This document shows positions 18,067-27,055 of a stretch of DNA of 64,000 nt, piece after piece. The stretch spans positions 372,001-436,000 of the forward strand of contig JACKAC010000001.1 of the NCBI GenBank assembly GCA_020635255.1. Reading direction: 5' to 3'. The position numbers were made by a program, and so were the translations under genes. Below the pieces are notes generated by a model. The model did no database searches and was not told the origin of the DNA. It was given only the letters and a program-made list of their open reading frames with translations. Each line of letters opens with the position of its first letter. Position 1 is the first letter of the stretch. The DNA comes from Ignavibacteriales bacterium (GTDB lineage: Bacteria > Bacteroidota > Ignavibacteria > Tepidaquicellales > Tepidaquicellaceae).

Positions 18067-19038
18067 ATGAAAACCGCTGTTGCGCAAATTTCTTCTTACC
18101 TTGGTAATCTTGAAAAGAATGTTGATAAACATCTTGAATACTGTGACCGGGCAATTAAAGAGAAAGCCGACATAATTGTCTTTCCCGAACTATCGCTGAC
18201 GGGTTACACGCTCAAAGATATAAATTATGAAATTTGTGTTAATCCTTACACTTCTGCTAAACTTGATAAACTTCGTGAAGTAAGCAAAAAGATTTCCATT
18301 ATCTGCGGGCTGGTTGAGGAAGGAGAAAATTCTGCGGTATACAACTCGGCGGCATATATAGAGGATGGTGAAGTGAAATTCACTCATAGAAAAGTTTATT
18401 TGCCTACATACGGTATTTTTGAGGAACTTCGTTACTTCACGCCGGGGCAGACCTGCAAAACCTATGACACCAAGCATGGGAAAATTGGCATACTTGTTTG
18501 TGAAGACCTGTGGCATCTTTCACTCCCGCTCACGCAGTCTCTTGATGGCGCGCAGGTTATTTTTGGAATAGCCGCTTCACCGACAAAGGTTGGTGCGGAT
18601 ATGACCGACCTTCTTACCGATACTACTTCGCTTGAGATAGGAATACTGGAACATGTATATAAAACCTGCGGAGTGAAATACAATTCCTTTAAGGAGTTCA
18701 TGGAGAGCATCACTGCGGATTCTGATGAGATTGTAAAGATAAAGAACTATTACGTAAACTCTGATCATCACAAAACGTATGCGCGGCTACTTTCATTGTT
18801 CATCGTATTCTGTAACAGGGTAGGATATGAGGACGGAGTTAATTTTTGGGGAGGAAGTGAGGTCGTAAATCCGTTCGGGAAAGTGCAAACACTAGCTAAA
18901 TTCATAGACGAAGACCTAATTTTCTCTGAGATTGACCTTTCCGAGATTACCCGGGCACGTAGACTTGCAGGGCATTTTTTCGATGAAAACATAAACTTAA
19001 CCATCCAAAATCTTGTTAAAGTTAGGGATAAGGAGTAA
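18067..19038 (+). CDS. Carbon-nitrogen hydrolase (nitrilase superfamily)
   Basis: A 323-residue amidase of the nitrilase fold with the catalytic triad intact: Glu41 in FPELSLTGY, Lys109 in HRKVYLP and Cys145 in VCEDLWH. The VCEDLWH context resembles the glutaminase half of NAD synthetase, but no synthetase domain is attached. A segment around residues 185-235 is longer than in typical amidases. The substrate is unknown; an amide or small nitrogen compound is likely. It is the last gene of the run that starts with the M1 aminopeptidase. Confidence 0.82.
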   Translation: MKTAVAQISSYLGNLEKNVDKHLEYCDRAIKEKADIIVFPELSLTGYTLKDINYEICVNPYTSAKLDKLREVSKKISIICGLVEEGENSAVYNSAAYIEDGEVKFTHRKVYLPTYGIFEELRYFTPGQTCKTYDTKHGKIGILVCEDLWHLSLPLTQSLDGAQVIFGIAASPTKVGADMTDLLTDTTSLEIGILEHVYKTCGVKYNSFKEFMESITADSDEIVKIKNYYVNSDHHKTYARLLSLFIVFCNRVGYEDGVNFWGGSEVVNPFGKVQTLAKFIDEDLIFSEIDLSEITRARRLAGHFFDENINLTIQNLVKVRDKE

Positions 19039-19081
19039 TAAATATACGATTTTGTGGATTTAATTAAAAATTTATAATGAT

Positions 19082-19089
19082 TATCTTTG
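19082..19089 (+). promoter_or_regulatory. Possible -7 box for hrcA-grpE-dnaJ
   Basis: TATCTTTG matches TAnnTTTG exactly and would place the transcription start near 19095, about 30 bases before the hrcA ATG. No TTG is found at the matching -33 position. No CIRCE operator is seen nearby. Confidence 0.4.
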
Positions 19090-19124
19090 ATGTTGAGCAT
19101 AAAATGACAGCGCGAGAATAAATA

Positions 19125-20162
19125 ATGGTATCAGATTTATCAAATAGGGAAAAGGAAGTTTTACTTTACATAGTGGAGAGTTTTATAAAATCCGCGCTCC
19201 CCATTGGCTCACGAAGCATTTCTAAGGGAACGGACCTTAATCTTTCTTCCGCTACTATCAGGAATGTAATGAGTGACCTTGAGGAGATGGACCTTCTTAA
19301 AACTCCTCATACCTCCGCCGGCAGGATACCAACGGATAAAGCATATAGGTATTACGTGGATACGTTGATGAATGATCAGCGACTGACTGAGAAGGAAAGG
19401 AAGTTGATAGAGTCCCAGATTTTTGAACAGAAGCATTTGCTCCTAGAAAACGAGGACATATACATTGAGACTTCCCGCATCCTGGGAAAGATATCTCACC
19501 AGCTTGCAATAATAACTAAACCTCTTCTCGATAACGCTGTATTTGAACGTCTCGACATTGTCGAATTATCGTCCACAAAAATTCTTGTTGTTATAAATAT
19601 CCGTTCCGGGTATGCAAAGACTGTTCTTATAGAACTGCAGACTGAGGTTAAAAAAGAAAAGCTTGAGGCTGTAGCGCGGTTCCTTAATGAGAGACTTCAG
19701 GGATTGACACTCAAAGATATTCGCGAGACCTTCAACGAGAGGGTTGAGGATTACCGCTATTATGAACCCGAACTTTTCAAAGTACTGGTAAACTCAAAAG
19801 ATGAAATATACGGAAGCGGTGAAACCGGTACCGTCTATATCAGTGGTACAGGCGAAGTCATAAACCAGCCGGAGTTTGAAGACCCGCGGAGTTTCAAAAA
19901 CATTGTTACCCTTGCCGAGGATAAGGAGCTTGTAGTGGAGATATTTCGTGACAGCTCGGAGAGAAATGACGGGATTATAATTTCCATTGGGGAAGAAAAT
20001 CCGGGTACGAAATTGCAGGATTACAGTATTATCCGGACAACATATAATATAAACGATATGAAGGGAAATATTGGCATAATCGGACCAAAGAGGATGAACT
20101 ATGCCAAAATGGTTTCCTTACTTAATTATACATCCGATCTAATTAGCAGAATAAAATTTTAA
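19125..20162 (+). CDS. hrcA: Heat-inducible transcription repressor HrcA
   Basis: DNA-binding repressor of chaperone genes, 345 residues. The N-terminal winged helix (LSNREKEVLLYIVESFI, then LSSATIRNVMSDLEEM and TPHTSAGRIPTDKAYRYYVD) is the hallmark of HrcA. A GAF-like regulatory domain follows, ending GPKRMNYAKMVSLL. It represses heat-shock operons through CIRCE and needs GroEL to fold. It heads the hrcA-grpE-dnaJ operon, the classical arrangement, although dnaK is not adjacent. Confidence 0.94.
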   Translation: MVSDLSNREKEVLLYIVESFIKSALPIGSRSISKGTDLNLSSATIRNVMSDLEEMDLLKTPHTSAGRIPTDKAYRYYVDTLMNDQRLTEKERKLIESQIFEQKHLLLENEDIYIETSRILGKISHQLAIITKPLLDNAVFERLDIVELSSTKILVVINIRSGYAKTVLIELQTEVKKEKLEAVARFLNERLQGLTLKDIRETFNERVEDYRYYEPELFKVLVNSKDEIYGSGETGTVYISGTGEVINQPEFEDPRSFKNIVTLAEDKELVVEIFRDSSERNDGIIISIGEENPGTKLQDYSIIRTTYNINDMKGNIGIIGPKRMNYAKMVSLLNYTSDLISRIKF

Positions 20163-20179
20163 AAAGTGAGGTGCAATAA

Positions 20180-20758
20180 ATGATTAAAAAAGAACACGAC
20201 GAAGAACAAATGACCCCGACAGGGGATGAGACAAAAGATGAGCTGGGCTTTGAGCATACGAATGACGAGATAAGCGATGCTGAAATGAATGGGGGAGATT
20301 CCGTTGAAGCGTTAAAAAAAGAGGTGCAAAAACTTAAAGAAAGCCTCTTACGAAATGCCGCGGACTATGAGAATTTCAAAAAGCGTAAAGAATCTGAAGT
20401 TTGGAAGATCCGTGAATACGCCTCGGAAAAGATAATTAAAGAACTCTTTCCAATTTACGAAGACCTTTCACGCTCGATAGAATCTGTTAACAAGGGCGAA
20501 ACCAACGATGTTGAAACTCTTAAAAAGGGTCTGCAGGCTATATTCGAGAAATTCAAAAATGTACTTACTGCTGAGGGAGTTGAAGAGATTGATTCGCTTG
20601 GAAAAGAGTTTGATGTGAACTTGAGTGATGCGATAGCTCAAATACCGCGCGACGATGTCCCGCCGAATACAGTGGTTGAAGTGATTGAAAAGGGCTTTAA
20701 AATGAAAGATAAGATTGTAAAACACGATAAAGTGCTGGTTTCGAAGAAGCCGGATTAA
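20180..20758 (+). CDS. grpE: Nucleotide exchange factor GrpE
   Basis: Cytosolic co-chaperone that releases ADP from DnaK, 192 residues. An acidic disordered N-terminus (1-50) precedes a long coiled coil (VEALKKEVQKLKESLLRNAA, then DYENFKKRKESE). The C-terminal beta-wing domain contains NVLTAEGVEEI and ends VIEKGFKMKDKIV. It sits 17 bases after hrcA and 27 before dnaJ with the same orientation. Confidence 0.94.
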   Translation: MIKKEHDEEQMTPTGDETKDELGFEHTNDEISDAEMNGGDSVEALKKEVQKLKESLLRNAADYENFKKRKESEVWKIREYASEKIIKELFPIYEDLSRSIESVNKGETNDVETLKKGLQAIFEKFKNVLTAEGVEEIDSLGKEFDVNLSDAIAQIPRDDVPPNTVVEVIEKGFKMKDKIVKHDKVLVSKKPD

Positions 20759-20785
20759 AATTTTAATTGAGAAGATAAAAACTTA

Positions 20786-21916
20786 ATGACAAATAGAGAT
20801 TATTACGAAATACTGGGAGTAGAAAAACAGGCATCGGTTGAAGAGATCAAAACTTCATATAGAAAGCTTGCTATGAAATATCACCCGGATAGAAATCCCG
20901 GAGATTCCGAAGCAGAAGTGAAATTCAAGGAAGCCGCGGAGGCCTACCAGATACTTTCTAATCCGGAGAAAAGACAGAGATATGACAGGTTCGGGCATCA
21001 GGGAGTGAATGGTAACGGAGGCTTTAACGACATCAACGATATATTTTCACACTTTGGGGATATATTCGGTGGAGGAAGTATCTTCGATGAATTTTTTGGC
21101 GGATCATCCCGCAGACAGCGCCGTGAACCTGGCATCAGAGGGAGCGATTTAAAGATCACTGTTAAACTCACACTCGAAGAAATTGCGAACGGTGTAGAGA
21201 AGAAATTAAAAATTAAGAAGCTCAAAACCTGTGAGACATGTCATGGAAGCGGTGCTAAGAATGGAAGCTACCAGACATGTACTAATTGCAACGGCACCGG
21301 TGAGGTAAGGCACGTTACCCGGTCTATCCTCGGACAGTTCGTCAATATCTCCGCATGTAACGTATGTAACGGCGAGGGCAGGATCATAAAGGAGAAATGT
21401 CAGGAATGTCATGGAGAGGGAAGAGTTAAATCCGAATCGACTATTAAAGTAAAGATACCTCCGGGAGTATCGGAAGGAAACTATATCCCGCTTAGAGAGC
21501 AGGGCAATGCAGGGGCGAGAGGTGGAAGGTCCGGTGACTTGCTCGTGTTTATCGAGGAGCAGGAGCATCAGTATTTTCACAGAAACGGCGACGATGTTAT
21601 TTACGAGCTAAATATAAGTATCGCTGACGCAGTTCTTGGAACTACTGTGATGGTTCCTACACTTTCTGATGAACATAAGCTTAAGGTCGAGCCGGGTACT
21701 CAGCCCGGCACAGTAATTAAATTAAAAGAAAAAGGTATAAGACACCTAAATGAGTTTGGTAAGGGTGATCAACTTATATATGTTAATGTCTTCATCCCAT
21801 CTAAGGTCACATCAAAAGAGAAACAATTATTGAAAGAGCTTTCGGACTCGGAAAATTTTAGTCCCGAAAGATCAAAAAAGAAAAATAAGGGTTTCATCAA
21901 ATCCATATTTGGATAA
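20786..21916 (+). CDS. dnaJ: Chaperone protein DnaJ
   Basis: Type I Hsp40 co-chaperone of DnaK, 376 residues. The N-terminal J domain carries HPD in YHPDRNPGD and is followed by a Gly/Phe-rich linker. The zinc domain has four CxxCxGxG repeats (CETCHGSG, CTNCNGTG, CNVCNGEG, CQECHGEG), all with cysteines intact. C-terminal substrate domains follow. It is the last gene of the operon, with a terminator 24 bases later. Confidence 0.96.
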   Translation: MTNRDYYEILGVEKQASVEEIKTSYRKLAMKYHPDRNPGDSEAEVKFKEAAEAYQILSNPEKRQRYDRFGHQGVNGNGGFNDINDIFSHFGDIFGGGSIFDEFFGGSSRRQRREPGIRGSDLKITVKLTLEEIANGVEKKLKIKKLKTCETCHGSGAKNGSYQTCTNCNGTGEVRHVTRSILGQFVNISACNVCNGEGRIIKEKCQECHGEGRVKSESTIKVKIPPGVSEGNYIPLREQGNAGARGGRSGDLLVFIEEQEHQYFHRNGDDVIYELNISIADAVLGTTVMVPTLSDEHKLKVEPGTQPGTVIKLKEKGIRHLNEFGKGDQLIYVNVFIPSKVTSKEKQLLKELSDSENFSPERSKKKNKGFIKSIFG

Positions 21917-21939
21917 CTTTAGTTACCATCTTTTATATC

Positions 21940-21973
21940 AAAGCGGATCGGAATTTACCATCCGCTTTTTTAT
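21940..21973 (+). terminator. Rho-independent terminator after dnaJ
   Basis: A perfect nine-pair stem AAAGCGGAT/ATCCGCTTT with an 11-base loop is followed by a T-run. It closes the hrcA-grpE-dnaJ operon. Confidence 0.88.
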
Positions 21974-22163
21974 TTATGTTAAAGAATCGTAATTTGCTTT
22001 AAGATTTTTTAACAATTGCGTCATGGATACACCTTAAATTCATATAAAAATATACACTTCCCATTTTATAATTACGTAATATTCCGGTAACATAAGTTAC
22101 ACTCATTTAATTTTTTGTTAATCATGCCTAATTATTTTAAGGTTTACTATACAAAGCAAAAAA

Positions 22164-24968
22164 ATGAAAATGAGCTCATTTACAAAGGTTTTGTTCTTAT
22201 TAATTGCCGCACTCCTGACCAACAGTGTGGCTTTTTCACAAGGAATTACCGGTAAGGTGACCGATGCATACTTCTCCGATCCGTTGCCGGGCGCGATCGT
22301 GCGTATTCCGGAAGTAAATGCCGGCGTAGAAACTGATCTTGACGGTAATTATGAAATAACCGGTATTAAAGCGGGTACTTATACTGTCGAGGTATCTTAT
22401 GTGGGATATACAACTGTGAAATTTACTGATGTAGTTGTAAAAAGTGATGGATTGACAAGGCTTGACGTTCCTCTTAGTTCGGACGACGGGATAACTACCG
22501 ATGAGATTACGATCGAAGCTTCGACATCTACCGCTAATGAACAGGCGATGTTGTTAGAACAGAAAAATGCTGATCAATTGCAGGATGGTATCAGCAGTCA
22601 GCAGATCAAAAGGGCTCCTGATAGCCAGGCATCTGATGTTCTTAAAAGGGTTATCGGTGTAAATATTGTTGATAATAAATTTGTTTATGTTAGAGGAACT
22701 TCTGAGAGGTATAGTAATACCACACTTAACGGTGTCGAACTTCCTAGTACTGAAACAGATAAGAAATCATTCACATTCGATCTCTTCCCTTCCAATTTGC
22801 TTGATAATATAATCATTGCAAAATCTTATACAGTTGATAAACCTGCTAATTTCAGCGGCGGTTTGGTTCAGCTTAATACAATTGAATTTCCCGAATCGTT
22901 CACATTGAAAATGTCGACATCCGGGGCGTACAACTCAAATACTACAGGGGATGATTTTAGTAGCTATGATGCCGGTGAAAAGAAATTTCTATTTTTTAAC
23001 TTGGGTATAGACAATGGTGATAGAACTCTGCCTTCTTCGGTTCCGTCATTCCGTGTAGACAGATTAACCTTAAATAAGCAGCAGATAAAATCCATTGGGC
23101 AGTCATTTAGAAATGATTGGGGACAGAATGAAAGCTCAGCTCCGCCAAATACCGGGCTTCAGATCTCTATGGGTAATAAAATGGATGTCCTTGGAAATCC
23201 GTTCGGGTATTTTGGTGCATATACTTATGGAAGCGGATTCCAGAATATGGATATACAGAGATGGGAGTATCAGCAAAGCGGTGACTTGGAGCAACAATAC
23301 AGTGGTCTAAATTCACAATACTCCGTTAGATGGGGTGCTATTGCGAATATGAGTTATAAAATTGGTATTAACAGTAAGGTTAGTTTTAAGAACTCATATG
23401 TTCTTAATTCAAAGGATGAGACACAGTTCCTGTCCGGATTTAATGTACCGCAGGATTATGATAGACATTTATACCTTACCAAGTTCTCTGAAAAAACAGT
23501 CTTCTCGACGCTTGTCGAAGGATCGCATTATATCGATGCTTTGAATAAGATGAACTTTACATGGAGAGGATCCTATTCTGAATCTACTTCTAACGAGCCG
23601 GATCGCAAGACTATGCAATACCAAAGACAAAGAGGCACAGATGATCCATTTAATGCGGGTATTGCAGTAACAAATAACCCGAATACAAACAGCGGTGGCA
23701 GGTTTTTCTCGGAATTACATGATTTCAATAGGAGCTTTGAAGCTAACATTGAAATGCCTTTTCATGTCATTAAGAGTATTGATTCAAAGACCAAGCTAGG
23801 TGTTTATGCTAACGGAAAGCAGAGAAGTTTCGATGCAAGACTCTTTGCTCCGTATTTTACTTCGGCAACGAATATTTTCGAAAGAAATAGGATAAACTAT
23901 TTACCGATTGACTCGATTTTCGTGCCTGAAAACTTTGATACAACGAAGCTCTATATAGGTGAGTTTACACGTCCGTCCGATAATTACCAGGCTGAGGAAA
24001 ATAATTATGCCGGTTATCTGATGTTTGATGTCCCTATTGAAAAGTTCAGAGTCGTTATCGGTGCAAGACTTGAATCGAATGAGCAGATCCTTACCACTTT
24101 TCAGGATGATGGAACACCTCTTAATGTTAATCTTAAAAATAATGATATCCTTCCTTCGGTTAATATGATTTTTGCTCTTAATGATAAAACAAATATAAGA
24201 GGTTCTTACTTCCAGTCGATTTCGAGACCCGAACTCAGGGAACTTGCTCCTTTTGGGTATATTGACTTTAATACTAATATTTATGTCTTTGGTAACCCAA
24301 ATTTGAGGCGTACACTTATTAGAAATTATGATCTTAGATACGAGGTCTTCCCGGAAGCCGGAGAAATAATGTCCGTAAGCCTTTTCTATAAGCATATTGA
24401 CGCACCGATAGAAAAGATTTTTGATCAATCTTCAGGTAGTGACTCTAAATCCGCAACATTTGACAATGCCGAAAGCGGAGCAAATAATTATGGTATCGAA
24501 TTTGAAATAAGGAAAAATTTAGCCTTTATAAGCAAGACCTTGAGCCTGTTTACTTTCAATGGCAATTTCACTTTAGTGAATTCAAAAGTTGATATTTCAG
24601 GTTTAGGCGGTTCGGAAAATAGGACCGAGAGAAGACTCCAGGGACAATCACCATATACAATAAACGTCGGGCTTTACTATGATAATCCAAATACAGGTAC
24701 AAGCGCTAATCTTCTCTATAACAGAGCCGGTAAAAGGATTTCCGAAGTTGGTATTAATGACCTGGGTGACGTTGAAGAAAACGGAAGGAATCTTATAGAT
24801 CTTTCAATCTCTCAGAAATTCTTAACCAGGTTTAGTGGTAAATTCACGATCGGAAATCTGCTTGGCGAAGATGAAGTTTACACTCAGGATGTTCTTGGTA
24901 CTGAGCAAACAGTAAGGATTTTCAAGAGAGGTACTAATGTTTCCTTGACGTTGGGCTATGATTTTTAG
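22164..24968 (+). CDS. TonB-dependent outer-membrane receptor with N-terminal carboxypeptidase-regulatory-like domain
   Basis: A 934-residue receptor. A signal peptide ends at VAFSQ (about residue 27). A carboxypeptidase-D-type regulatory domain follows (about 28-110, GITGKVTDAYFSDPLPGAIV), then the plug (about 145-245, including ASDVLKRVIGVNI and the YVRGTSERY segment) and a 22-strand-type barrel ending in the aromatic terminus SLTLGYDF. The family imports large or scarce substrates using TonB energy; the substrate is unknown. It precedes a T9SS-secreted protein by 117 bases, a pairing that suggests a surface-binding partner. Confidence 0.88.
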   Translation: MKMSSFTKVLFLLIAALLTNSVAFSQGITGKVTDAYFSDPLPGAIVRIPEVNAGVETDLDGNYEITGIKAGTYTVEVSYVGYTTVKFTDVVVKSDGLTRLDVPLSSDDGITTDEITIEASTSTANEQAMLLEQKNADQLQDGISSQQIKRAPDSQASDVLKRVIGVNIVDNKFVYVRGTSERYSNTTLNGVELPSTETDKKSFTFDLFPSNLLDNIIIAKSYTVDKPANFSGGLVQLNTIEFPESFTLKMSTSGAYNSNTTGDDFSSYDAGEKKFLFFNLGIDNGDRTLPSSVPSFRVDRLTLNKQQIKSIGQSFRNDWGQNESSAPPNTGLQISMGNKMDVLGNPFGYFGAYTYGSGFQNMDIQRWEYQQSGDLEQQYSGLNSQYSVRWGAIANMSYKIGINSKVSFKNSYVLNSKDETQFLSGFNVPQDYDRHLYLTKFSEKTVFSTLVEGSHYIDALNKMNFTWRGSYSESTSNEPDRKTMQYQRQRGTDDPFNAGIAVTNNPNTNSGGRFFSELHDFNRSFEANIEMPFHVIKSIDSKTKLGVYANGKQRSFDARLFAPYFTSATNIFERNRINYLPIDSIFVPENFDTTKLYIGEFTRPSDNYQAEENNYAGYLMFDVPIEKFRVVIGARLESNEQILTTFQDDGTPLNVNLKNNDILPSVNMIFALNDKTNIRGSYFQSISRPELRELAPFGYIDFNTNIYVFGNPNLRRTLIRNYDLRYEVFPEAGEIMSVSLFYKHIDAPIEKIFDQSSGSDSKSATFDNAESGANNYGIEFEIRKNLAFISKTLSLFTFNGNFTLVNSKVDISGLGGSENRTERRLQGQSPYTINVGLYYDNPNTGTSANLLYNRAGKRISEVGINDLGDVEENGRNLIDLSISQKFLTRFSGKFTIGNLLGEDEVYTQDVLGTEQTVRIFKRGTNVSLTLGYDF

Positions 24969-25041
24969 TACTTATTTTATTAGTATTTGACTGTTTACAA
25001 TTCCTTAAAACACACGAAACATTATAGTAAAGTCATAATCT

Positions 25042-25049
25042 TAACTTTG
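25042..25049 (+). promoter_or_regulatory. Possible -7 box for the T9SS protein gene
   Basis: TAACTTTG matches TAnnTTTG and lies 36 bases before the ATG at 25086. No TTG at the -33 position is seen, so it is a weak candidate. Confidence 0.3.
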
Positions 25050-25085
25050 AACAAGTTTAACAAAAACAAAAGGAGAGTTTCCTTA

Positions 25086-26729
25086 ATGAAAAAGTTTTTC
25101 ATCTTATTAGCCGTTTTTTCCATGATGGTATTATCTAATGTATCGTTTGGTCAGTGGAGTGATACTTTGCAGGGTAATATCACAGGTACGGTTACGCTCA
25201 GCGAGCACAGATCTTATCTGATGCTTGGTGAAATTGTAGTTCAAAGCGGTGGTACGCTTGTTATTCCTGCCGGTACATACCTTTATGGTGATGCACCAAC
25301 AAAAGCTTCTATCATTGTTTTGAGAGGCGGAAAGATCTATGCAAAAGGAACTGCAAGTGACCCGATAGTATTTACTTCGAGGAACCCTGTTGGATCAAGA
25401 GCTGCAGGTGATTGGGGCGGTATTGTTATCCTAGGTAATGCTACAATAAATACTAACTCAGGTGTTGATACAGCTGCTATCGAAGGATTTTCAACTAACT
25501 ATTACTATGGCGGAAATAACGACGATGACAGCTCAGGTTGCCTCAGCTATTGCCGTATCGAGTTTGCGGGTATTGCTCTTGCACCAAACAATGAAATTAA
25601 CTCACTTACAATGGGTGGTGTCGGAAGAAAAACACAGATTGATCATATTATGGTGAGCTTTGCGGGTGATGATGCTGTTGAGTGTTTCGGTGGTACTGTA
25701 AACGTTAAATACTTCGTCGCTGCGTTCGGTGTTGACGATATGTTCGATACTGATAATGGGTATAGGGGAAGATTCCAGTTTGGTCTTGGTATAAGTGACC
25801 CCAATATTGCTGATGTCAGTGGTTCTAATGGATTTGAATCCGATAACAATAGTGCTCCAAACTACAATAATCCTAGAACATGGCCCTTCTACTCAAATAT
25901 GACTCTTGTTGGTCCAAAGGAATATGATACCACTACTGTTGATCCTAACTTTAAAAGAGGCGCTCATATCAGAAGGAATGTTAAGACAAGCCTCTGGAAT
26001 ACAGTTTGGATGGGATGGCCGACAGGTACTTTATTTGATGGTACTGGTGTTTTCAATGCTTGTACAGGTGATACACTTAAATATAAAAGCAATATAATTG
26101 CAGGATGTCTCAAAAATATTGATACTGCTGGTACTTCGACCACTCCTTTCAACGCAAACGCATTTGTATTTGGAGCCGGTCAAATGACTGATACTTTTGC
26201 TACTACTCAGGAAGTTATGTTAAACAGCCCATACAGTGGTCTTAATAACCATAATTATAGTATTAACGACTTTATGCCTCAGGGAGGTTCTCCTGTATTC
26301 AGTAACTTCATTGATGCTAATACTATTGATCCATTCTTCACTTCAACTAATTACAGAGGCGCATTTGGTTCAGGTTCTAACTGGTTAGACGGCGGTTGGA
26401 TAAACTTCCGTCCTGATACTGTTGACTACAGTGTAGGAATTAATCAGATCTCTTCAAACGTTCCTGAGAGATACACTCTTAGCCAAAACTATCCAAATCC
26501 TTTCAACCCGTCTACTGTTATCAACTTCTCACTGCCGGTTAAAGGATTCGTAACTCTAAAGGTTTATGATGTACTTGGACAGGAAGTTGCTACACTGGTA
26601 AATAATGTTTTAACTGTTGGTGAATATGCATACGAATTCGACGCTTCAAGATTATCTTCCGGTATCTACTTCTACACCTTAAAAGGTGAGAATTTTGTAG
26701 AGACCAAAAAAATGATGTTGGTTAAGTAA
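25086..26729 (+). CDS. Secreted surface protein with type IX secretion sorting domain
   Basis: A 547-residue exported protein. The start is ATG 25086 because AGGAG at 25071-25075 precedes it and the signal peptide MKKFFILLAVFSMM follows at once, ending near VSFGQ. The body has repeated short beta segments (WGGIVILGNATI and similar) that suggest a beta-helix or beta-sandwich. The last 75 residues form a type A sorting domain (QNYPNPFNPSTVINF, then SSGIYFYTLK, then KKMMLVK) that directs export through the type IX machinery and surface attachment. Its position behind a TonB receptor suggests it works with that receptor. Confidence 0.82.
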   Translation: MKKFFILLAVFSMMVLSNVSFGQWSDTLQGNITGTVTLSEHRSYLMLGEIVVQSGGTLVIPAGTYLYGDAPTKASIIVLRGGKIYAKGTASDPIVFTSRNPVGSRAAGDWGGIVILGNATINTNSGVDTAAIEGFSTNYYYGGNNDDDSSGCLSYCRIEFAGIALAPNNEINSLTMGGVGRKTQIDHIMVSFAGDDAVECFGGTVNVKYFVAAFGVDDMFDTDNGYRGRFQFGLGISDPNIADVSGSNGFESDNNSAPNYNNPRTWPFYSNMTLVGPKEYDTTTVDPNFKRGAHIRRNVKTSLWNTVWMGWPTGTLFDGTGVFNACTGDTLKYKSNIIAGCLKNIDTAGTSTTPFNANAFVFGAGQMTDTFATTQEVMLNSPYSGLNNHNYSINDFMPQGGSPVFSNFIDANTIDPFFTSTNYRGAFGSGSNWLDGGWINFRPDTVDYSVGINQISSNVPERYTLSQNYPNPFNPSTVINFSLPVKGFVTLKVYDVLGQEVATLVNNVLTVGEYAYEFDASRLSSGIYFYTLKGENFVETKKMMLVK

Positions 26730-26752
26730 CCTTTCGTAAATAGCTGCTCTAC

Positions 26753-26787
26753 AAAGCCCTGTTCAGAAATGAACGGGGCTTTTTTTA
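26753..26787 (+). terminator. Rho-independent terminator after the T9SS protein gene
   Basis: A twelve-pair stem AAAGCCCTGTTC/GAACGGGGCTTT (one T-G wobble) with a six-base loop is followed by a T-run, 24 bases after the stop codon. Confidence 0.88.
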
Positions 26788-27055
26788 TTTTCCCTTAATA
26801 CAAAAACACCCCTCTTTATTACTCAATGTTAATTCAATATCACAATTGTTTTACAGTTCGTTTAAACTTGATGCGAAGAAGAAATTCCTTAACATTCAAC
26901 TACATGAGTTTACATGTTTATCTCATTTTAATATTTACATCGGTAAGGCTCTCTGCAAACACTCCTTTTAAAATTAATTAATCTGTCCGTTACCTTTATT
27001 AAATACTCCATGACGATTTTGAGGTATTCTATAAATCTTAAAGGAGTTTAAATAC

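Noticed and set aside
19039..19124. CIRCE operator before hrcA
   Set aside because: No nine-base arms related to TTAGCACTC/GAGTGCTAA were found.
23901..24428. 175-codon reverse frame opposite the first TonB receptor
   Set aside because: Shadow frame within a barrel gene; no signal or motif.
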